A DNA stretch of 64,000 bases, taken from Pseudoneurospora amorphoporcata (Eukaryota > Ascomycota > Sordariomycetes > Sordariales > Sordariaceae). The notes under the pieces are model-generated. The model did no database searches. It saw only the letters and a list, made by a program, of their open reading frames with translations, and was not told the origin of the DNA. The DNA lies in assembly GCA_033297205.1 (NCBI GenBank), contig MU859094.1, forward strand, positions 1,801 through 65,800, in the 5' to 3' direction. Of this stretch, positions 57,114-64,000 are shown in pieces (within the stretch, counting starts at the first letter, position 1; each line of letters starts with the position of its first letter). A program made the translations under genes and the position numbers.

Positions 57114-60100
57114 ATGTCTGACCGAACATCTGCTTCCTCGTCTTCGAAGAGGACGAGGCAGAGTTACGATGCCATTGGATCCTTCGTCATTGACCAAGAG
57201 ATAGGAAAGGGAAGCTTTGCAAAGGTTTACCTGGGCCGGCATAAGGTCAGTGAGCTCTACAGCCTCCTCTGTTCGATCCCTTAGCGTCCCACACGGCCTT
57301 GACCTCACATCCGTACCGTGATTTGGGCTGCTTGCTGACGTACCATGCCTTATAGGTTACTGGTGCATTGGTTGCCGTCAAATCCGTCGAGCTCGCCCGC
57401 CTGAATAAGAAGCTGAAGGATAATCTCTACGGGGAAATCCAAATCCTTAAGACCCTTCGACACCCTCACATCGTCGCACTCCATGACTGTGTTGAGTCCT
57501 CTACCCACATCAATCTGATAATGGAGTATTGCGAACTTGGTGACTTGTCGCTATTTATCAAGAAGCGAGACAAGTTGATCACAAATCCCTACACGCACGA
57601 CCTCGCGCGGAAATACCCCGTTTATCCAAATGCTGGCTTGAACGAGGTGGTGACTCGTCACTTTCTAAAACAGTTGGCGAGCGCATTGCAGTTTTTGCGT
57701 GCTGGGGACTTCGTTCATCGGGATGTCAAGCCACAGAACCTTCTTCTCCTTCCGTCCCCTCAGATGATGGCCAACAACAAGACGGCGAAACACATTATGA
57801 GCGGCAGCTGTGACTCCTTTACGCCTGCTGCCGGTCTAGCCTCGGCCCCGATGCTGAAGCTTGCCGATTTCGGTTTCGCCCGTGTGCTTCCGTCGACATC
57901 CCTCGCCGAGACACTGTGCGGTTCTCCTCTTTACATGGCACCAGAGATTCTGCGCTATGAAAAGTACGATGCGAAGGCGGATTTGTGGTCCGTGGGCACG
58001 GTATTGTACGAAATGGTGACAGGAAGGCCGCCTTTCAAAGCCAGCAATCATGTGGAACTTCTAAGGAAAATCGAATCATCGGGCGATGTGATCAAATTCA
58101 CAAGGGAGAGTGTTGTGAGCCAAGAGATGAAAGGCCTGATTCGGGCTCTCTTGAAAAAGAACCCGGTGGAACGAATAAGCTTTGAAGATCTATTTAACCA
58201 TCCTGTTGTCACAGAACCCATTCCTGGACTCGTGGAAGACGACATTCCCAAACCAGCACGTCGGCGGTCCGTGAAGGAAGAGAGGCCTGCCAGTAGGGCA
58301 GAAGAGTCGCTCGTACCCTCGCGGAACCAGTCCCTCCGGAAAAACCTCGTAGATCGTGAGGGCATGCCTCAGGTGGCTGGTCCCTCTTCACCAAAACATC
58401 GCCGATCGTCTCCTCTAGCGACCCCTAACGAGCCCCTCGATTCAAGTAAACCGAGCTACTTCCAGATGCAACCTAGAGCTGATCGTCTTAGCTATTCTCC
58501 TCGACAGGAAGCTGCCGAAGGGTTAGGGATTAAGCGCCCGCAAGTTCAACCGTCAACGTCTGCTCCAACCCGTCCATCTTCGTATGTAGACCGCCGACAT
58601 CGCCCATCGAACGCCTTGGTCAGGCCTCCTGCCCGGGAAGCAAATGTCTCTACAAATGATATCGTCGGGCCGAAGTCTACCAGAGGCTCGGCCACAAAAC
58701 CCATGTCAGAGGCGGAGAGGGCAGCTCAGGATATTGCGTTTGAACGCGACTATGTGTTGGTGGACAAGAAACATCTTGAAGTCAACGCACTTGCGGATCA
58801 AATATCAATGTACCCCCAACAGCCACAATCCCCAAAGTCGGCACAAATCGTCAGACGAGCAACTCAACAAGGCTCACCCACCTCGACGACTGGCGCAGTC
58901 CCGAGCCCACCTTCCAGAGCACTTCAGCTGGCTCAGGGTCATAGCCGTCAAGGTTCATACGATAAGGCTCTTGGGACGAGTCCCAGCAAAGCGACTTCGG
59001 TGATTTCCAAGGCTATCCAAGATGCGAGCTTGCGGTTATTCGGGTTCAAATACGCCCCTCACCTGCTAGGCAAAGGCCCATCTCCTGTGCCGCTGTACAA
59101 CCCATTCCCGACTTATCCAGCTCCAAATGCCCACACCGGCTTGCTTTCAGATGGGAAGCAAGGCACCCCCGTGGACGAAGACTCCCGTGTAGCCCAGTGC
59201 ATAGAGGATCACGCAACACGGAGTGACGTTGTGTACGGATTTGCCGAAGTCAAGTACAAGCAACTTGTCCCGCTTGCGCCCTCGATGGATCATGGTCTTG
59301 GCGGTGCACCCATTGAGAAGTCGGCAGAGGAGGATGGGCTTACAGCCGAAGCCATCGTCTCGTTGTCTGAGGAGGCACTGGTCCTATATGTTAAGGCGCT
59401 CACCCTTCTGGCCAAGTCGATGGATATCGCCAGCCTCTGGTGGTCACGGAAAAACAAGGTTGAGACGAGCAATAGTCTCACTTCGGCGGCACGGGATTCG
59501 GCAAACTCGGAGGCCTTGGCTCTCAGGATCAACGGTATTGTCCAATGGATCCGTTCACGTTTCAATGAAGTCTTGGAGAAAGCCGAAGTTGTTCGACTTA
59601 AGCTGGCTGAAGCACAGAAGCGACTACCCGAAGATCATCCCAGTCATCCAAACAACCATGCGAACGACTCGACAGCTCTGAACAGTCTCAGCACCGTTGG
59701 CGTGTTCTTGAGCGAGGGGATTAGTGCCGAGAGGCTGATGTACGATCGCGCTATCGAGATGAGTCGGGCTGCTGCGATCAATGAGATTGCCAACGAGGAT
59801 CTCCCTGGATGTGAGATTTCTTACATCACAGCTATCCGCATGTTGGAGGCTGTCATGGACCAGGATGACGACCATCTCCCGAAACGAAAGGTTTCTGGCG
59901 CGTCAAAGGAGGACAAGGCTAGCGCCAAGGACGAGCCATCAGACGAGATAAACAACGAGGACAAACAAGTCGTCCAGAACGGTAAGTCAACTTCCGTGCT
60001 CGTAACTTGCACAACGATATTGGTCTTTGCTGACAAGGATGAGATTACAGTGATCAACATGGTCAACAACAGACTTACGGTCCTTAGGAAGAAGATGCGT

Positions 60101-60211
60101 TTGATTGAATCAGCTTCGAAAGCACAGCAACAACAGGGGCAGAGGCATCAACAACAGGACCTGATGCGTCGCCGCAGCGGAGAGATGACATCCCGCAGCG
60201 TCCCTGCTTAG
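57114..60211 (+). CDS. atg1: Autophagy-initiating serine/threonine kinase Atg1
   Basis: Exons 57114-57245, 57356-59981 and 60051-60211; introns of 110 and 69 bp; 972 residues. The kinase domain (about 23-335) has GKGSFAKV, Lys53 in VAVK, the catalytic loop HRDVKPQN with Asp167, LADFGFAR and GSPLYMAPE, plus the fungal Atg1 insert LARKYPVYPNAGLNEVV. The disordered middle contains an Atg8-interacting motif Y510-V-L-V preceded by FERD, equal to the YVVV motif of yeast Atg1. The C-terminal helical EAT/MIT region (about 665 on: ALVLYVKALTLLAKSMDIASLWW) binds Atg13. The kinase phosphorylates Atg9 and Atg13 at the phagophore assembly site. The second intron is stop-free and divisible by three, so unspliced mRNA would still be translated with 23 extra residues. 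N. crassa apg-1 is the presumed orthologue. Confidence 0.95.
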
Positions 60212-61352
60212 CAAGACTCGGCGTTTTCTTATGAATGAACGACACAGATCCAAAAGCGAAGATATCAGCATTACAAAGCTCATATGCCCCACGGCTGCTA
60301 CCATACTTCGATCGCGCCTTTATGGCCTCTCTCCACTTTACTATCATACCAGTTGTTTTCATCTATTCAATTTTGCTATGGCGTTACATATCATACCAAG
60401 GAGTTAGGGTTTGCTTCTATCTGTTTCTTTCAAGTTGTTTACCATGTACCAGCTCTCGGCACATGGTCTGGTTTGAAATTACACATTGCGCTGGCGCCGT
60501 AGGCTCGGGCTTTTCTCATCATATTGTCGAAGGTGGCACTAAACTTGGGGCGCTTGGCAGAGCTTCATATATTGGAACTACTACCTTTGGACGTTTGACT
60601 TATCAGAGGCGTTTCGAGGAAGGGACATGCTATCAAGTACATTTTATAAGGGTATACACACTACCAGATTGTTGATAAGACGGTTTTTTTTTTGTTTTTT
60701 TTTTCGGAGTGTCATGTTAGCGGCTTCTTCTGACTATTTCTTTCGCTTTCAGTGTGTTTTAGTCTAATATCTTGTTTCTAGGATCCTGTGAGGTCAGGTT
60801 TACAAGCTCATGCTGTTCGTGGTTACTGGCAGATATCAGGCTCAGCGCTTGTTATTTGGATGGAACAGTACTTAAATATATACTTTATACATCCCTGCCT
60901 CTTACTACTTCTCATATATTTGTTGTTGACCACTATCTGCCCATTTGCCCCACTATGTGGGAAGGTAGCGGTTGCTATTATGGAAGGCACACCTAGAATA
61001 CTCTGTGAGAAGGAGGCTGACGCGCACATTAAAAGCATTCATGATAAGCTAGACGGTTGATTCGAGGTCGGGTGAGCTCTCATAAATGGTGTGCATGAAA
61101 CCCGGCCTCCCACGCCATCGGCTGTCTTTTTTCCTTTATTAGAACCAAGCACTTGTACCAATCTTTGTCATCACCGCCTTCCCGTCTCTTTTTACACGAT
61201 GTGTTTTCCAACGTGCCATATCATGTATTGCCAATTTACGTGCTTTAATCTGAGCCTAACCACAGAGGATATGCCGTCACGTTCGTTATCGTTCTTGTGA
61301 CGCTTCTGCCAGAGTACTTTTGGGTGTATCATTCAAGTATTCGACGAGTCTC
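60212..61352. other. Convergent 3' spacer atg1 / ICL-family gene
   Basis: 1.14 kb, AT-rich relative to neighbours, with T-rich patches near 60685-60705. No coding frame is supported. Confidence 0.65.
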
Positions 61353-62374
61353 TCAAACGCCCTTTGAAAACGTCTGTCCACCCATCTTCTTATCGAACTC
61401 GACACACTCACTCAACCCACAAAGCTCAAAAAGCTCCCTAATCCCGCCCGGCACCTGCTCCCCAGGGGCGTTCTCGCCCTCCCCGGCCTTTTGCTTTTCG
61501 GTAAACCCAGCCGTCACCGCTCCGGTTTCCATCAACTCTCGTGCGGCCTTCTGGTATGCCAAATACGCATGCGTCATGGCAAAGCACGGCCAGATGGCAA
61601 TCCTGTACCCCAACTCCTTTGCCTCTTTGGCGTTCACCAAGGGCGTCAGTCCTCCAGGAACAAGGTTGACCAAACACGGCGTTGGGGCCATGGCCTCGGT
61701 GAACTTGTTCATCTCTTCCCGGTCCTTGACACCCTCCAAGAAGGCTACATCGGCGCCGGCTTCCACGGCTGCTTTCAACCTACTGACGGCCTCGTCCAAC
61801 CCCATAGACTGAAGCGCGTCCGTCCTGGCGATGATGACGAGATCACTCTGCAAGCGTTCACGCGCCTCACGCGCGGCTTTGATGCGTGATACAAAGGTGG
61901 TGACGTCGACGAGCTCCTTCCCGCCCAAATGGCCGCACCGTTTGGTGGTTACTTGATCCTCGAGATGGAGACCAGCTACACCAGCTAAAATGTAGCGCTC
62001 GACGGTCCGGGAGACCATGACGGGCCCACCGAAGCCGGTGTCGATATCGGCGATTAGGGGCACGGATCGGTCAAGGGAGGAGAGCATGCTGGCTTGGCGG
62101 ACCATGTCGTCGGCGGTGGTTAGGCCGAGGTCGGGCATTCCCAAGAGGGAGATTGCTGTGCCTGCGCCGGTCTGCTTTGTTTATTAAAAGGGGTTCAGGT
62201 GCGATTGGTGCGGACTGTGAGACGGAACTAACTTACCATGTACAAGTTCTTGAAACCCTGCTGAAGACAAACTCTAGCGGAGAGACCATCTTGCACGCCG
62301 GGACAGACAATGAGCTCATCCGAATCGAAGAGCTGAGCGCGGAGCCTGGCTGCTGCTTGGTTTATTCCTGCCAT
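61353..62374 (-). CDS. Isocitrate lyase / PEP mutase superfamily enzyme
   Basis: Exons (minus) 62374-62237 and 62171-61353; 65-bp intron (GTAAGT...GCAG); 318 residues. The N-terminus (MAGINQAAARLRAQL...VCPGVQDGLSARV) and the splice into TGAGTAISLLGMPDLG give the full barrel start. Metal-binding acids are in Asp88-x-Asp90 (DIDTGFGG). The flexible-loop signature K123-R-C-G-H127 includes catalytic Cys125, which points to a C-C or C-P lyase rather than a Cys-less PEP mutase; EDQ and IARTDAL also fit. Close families are 2-methylisocitrate lyase-like, oxaloacetate hydrolase and carboxyphosphonoenolpyruvate mutase. At 318 residues it is too short for classical ICL (~530). The substrate is not determined. 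Confidence 0.88.
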
Positions 62375-63208
62375 TTTTTGTCGATTGTGAAGTGGTAGTA
62401 TGGGATGAGGTGAGTAAACTTTTATGGATCAACAATTACAAGAATCGAGAGGACGGCCGATCTGTATATTATACAACATGTTTTACTAATTCAACATTGC
62501 GAACATTCACCGACAACTCTCCGGGGGCATGCCAGTGGTGCGGTAGCTCTACGGCGAAGGCGCGGGATCGTTGTTGACATGATGACCCACTCACTCATTG
62601 ATCTCCGCTCCGCTTTCGGAGCTCGGTTTGGGTTGTAATCAAAACTCATGCCGATTGAAAGCGGCAGGAGCGGCAAATGTAGCGTGGTGGATGGATCGTG
62701 GGGAGAGCGGGGCGGGGACTCGGGATTCTTGACCAAGATCACTTTTTGGTGGCCATCAAGGTGCGCATTTTCTCTTTTGTTGTTTGTTTGTTTGTTTGTT
62801 TGTTTTCTTGGATTCAGGGGTTTCTTTTGCCAAGATATCCGACTTTAGACTTAAATGTCAGGGATATCAAACTCCATGGCGCGCTCATGAACCTCTTCGG
62901 TGAAGGATCATTGTTACCTCCCACACCCGTGTGTTCTCGTGGGGGAAAACATAAGGTGAGGTCGCAATGAGTTGCCGAAAGTGAGATCTCATTAATACAT
63001 ACTGTACTGTAGCCTCAACGTTCCATCGAGGCCATTTCGTGGGCTAAGAGACGAACGTCGTCCGACCCGGAAGCTTCACCTCTCCGACGATGCCAATTGC
63101 TCAAATTGTCTAGTTATTCATCTGTCGATGCGGTCAATTGATATCTTGTGAACCACTTTCTGGATTCCGATTTTGATTGCGATACATAAGCCCCAAAGAA
63201 CAACCACA
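62375..63208. other. Divergent promoter ICL-family gene / zeta-toxin-like gene
   Basis: 834 bp holding both 5' regions and a (TGTT)6 microsatellite at 62781-62804. No gene. Confidence 0.6.
62781..62804 (+). repeat. (TGTT)6 microsatellite
   Basis: Six perfect TGTT units in the divergent spacer. Confidence 0.9.
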
Positions 63209-64000
63209 ATGACGACAGTCTTCCCACCCTCCTGGATCCTCACACCCTCCGCCCGCCTCGAAATCTTCACCACCCAAATCCTCCCCGCCGAACTCCAACC
63301 TTACCTCCCTTCTCCGTCCACAACAGAAGCCACCACCACCACGAACAGTCCTCGTCGTCGCCGTCCCCTCGCCATCCTGATAGTAGGCCAAACCGGCGCC
63401 GGCAAAACCCGTCTCGCACCCCTCCTCCTCCGCGCCATGACCGCTTCCCACCCCTTCCACCATCCCCCAGCGCACTTCATAGCCGACACCTACAAGACCT
63501 ACCACCCTCACTACGCATCCTGCCTCTCTCAATACCCGCCCGCCCAAGCCTCCGTGCTCGCCGGGCTGGACGCCCGCTTATGGCTACAAATGGCATGTCA
63601 GCACGCATCCGCTCATGAAATCGACGTGCTGGTTGAATCTGCTTGCAGACATCCTGACGATTTTTGTAAATTGGCCGACATCTTTCATGGACGGGGAGGG
63701 TATGTGACCAAGGTGGCGATCTTGGCGGTGCCGGAGGGGGTGAGTCGGCTGGGGTGTTTGGTTCGGTACTATAAGAAACTGCCCGAGGCGGGGTCGAGAG
63801 GGTTGCCCGTGAGACTGACGCCGAGGAGGGTGCATGATGAGAGTTATGGTGGGTTGAGGGAGGCGGCGCGGTGGGTGGATGGGGATGGACAAGATGCTGT
63901 GGATGGGGTGGTGGTGGTTAGGAGGGGGAATTTGGTGGCGTATGGGAATGAGAGGGTGGAACTTGATGGGCAAAGGAAATGGGTGAGGGAACCGGGAGCG
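63209..64000 (+). CDS. Zeta-toxin-like P-loop kinase domain protein (3' truncated by window edge)
   Basis: An open frame of 264 codons from ATG 63209 to the end of the window, with no stop reached. Walker A GQTGAGKT is at residues 60-67, preceded by a hydrophobic strand (AILIV). Downstream elements follow the zeta-toxin order: HFIADTYKTYHPHY (compare the D-x-x-R-x-x-H-P-x-Y element), DVLVESACRHP (the conserved acidic residue after a hydrophobic strand), KVAILAVPEGVS, and VHDESYGGLREAARW near the C-terminal end. Bacterial zeta toxins phosphorylate UDP-N-acetylglucosamine and pair with an epsilon antitoxin; fungal relatives usually stand alone and their role is unknown. No antitoxin-like gene is adjacent. 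The codon bias changes partway, C-ending in the first half and G-rich later, as in other genes here. Possibly nearly full-length. Confidence 0.72.
   Translation, partial: MTTVFPPSWILTPSARLEIFTTQILPAELQPYLPSPSTTEATTTTNSPRRRRPLAILIVGQTGAGKTRLAPLLLRAMTASHPFHHPPAHFIADTYKTYHPHYASCLSQYPPAQASVLAGLDARLWLQMACQHASAHEIDVLVESACRHPDDFCKLADIFHGRGGYVTKVAILAVPEGVSRLGCLVRYYKKLPEAGSRGLPVRLTPRRVHDESYGGLREAARWVDGDGQDAVDGVVVVRRGNLVAYGNERVELDGQRKWVREPGA

Noticed and set aside
1..64000. Dispersed 5S rRNA gene, as is common in Neurospora
   Set aside because: Neither the start (ACATACGACCATA) nor the internal GGTGGGTGACCACC-type block was found on either strand.

Overview
The window reads as euchromatic nuclear DNA of a filamentous ascomycete, most likely Sordariales and close to Neurospora or Sordaria. 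The evidence is short introns (mostly 59-158 bp) with GTRNGT donors, CTRAC-like branch sites and YAG acceptors, long pyrimidine-rich leaders, and proteins typical of this group: a trifunctional trp-1, a Zn2Cys6 regulator and a fungal Tim9. From memory, ad-2, trp-1 and ota are all linkage group III markers in N. crassa, so their co-occurrence fits that region; this was not checked. Spacers have ordinary base composition. I see no transposon, no RIP-like AT-rich relic, no CRISPR array, no rRNA and no convincing tRNA.

I support 17 protein genes. Left part (1-12.2 kb): ad-2 (bifunctional purine enzyme), kti12 (Elongator/tRNA modification), a Zn2Cys6 transcription factor behind a 2.9 kb spacer, and the U-box cyclophilin ppi-2 on the minus strand. 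Middle (12.8-29.3 kb): a PTM1-like seven-TM Golgi protein, a large acidic unknown protein with two CX2CX7C motifs, trp-1, the giant nucleoporin gene nup192 (divergent from trp-1), and tim9, whose first coding exon is only 8 nt. Right-centre (33.6-49.5 kb): a RhoGAP, an MFS anion permease, ornithine aminotransferase (ota), the GPI mannosyltransferase gpi10 (divergent from ota), and a small cysteine-rich secreted protein. After a 7.7 kb gene-poor stretch come atg1, an isocitrate-lyase/PEP-mutase-family enzyme, and a zeta-toxin-like P-loop protein that runs off the right edge.

The genes are mostly unrelated housekeeping functions and do not form a cluster. A regulatory thread may link some of them. 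trp-1 has a perfect TGAGTCA (CPC1/GCN4-type) element, ad-2 has two TGACTC boxes around a CCAAT palindrome, and atg1 has a distal TGAGTCA. ota also belongs to amino-acid metabolism. I found no clear undescribed multi-gene system. The items most worth a second look are the zeta-toxin-like gene, the cysteine-rich secreted protein, the split zinc-cluster-like protein, the tandem splice acceptor of tim9 and the stop-free 69-nt intron of atg1.
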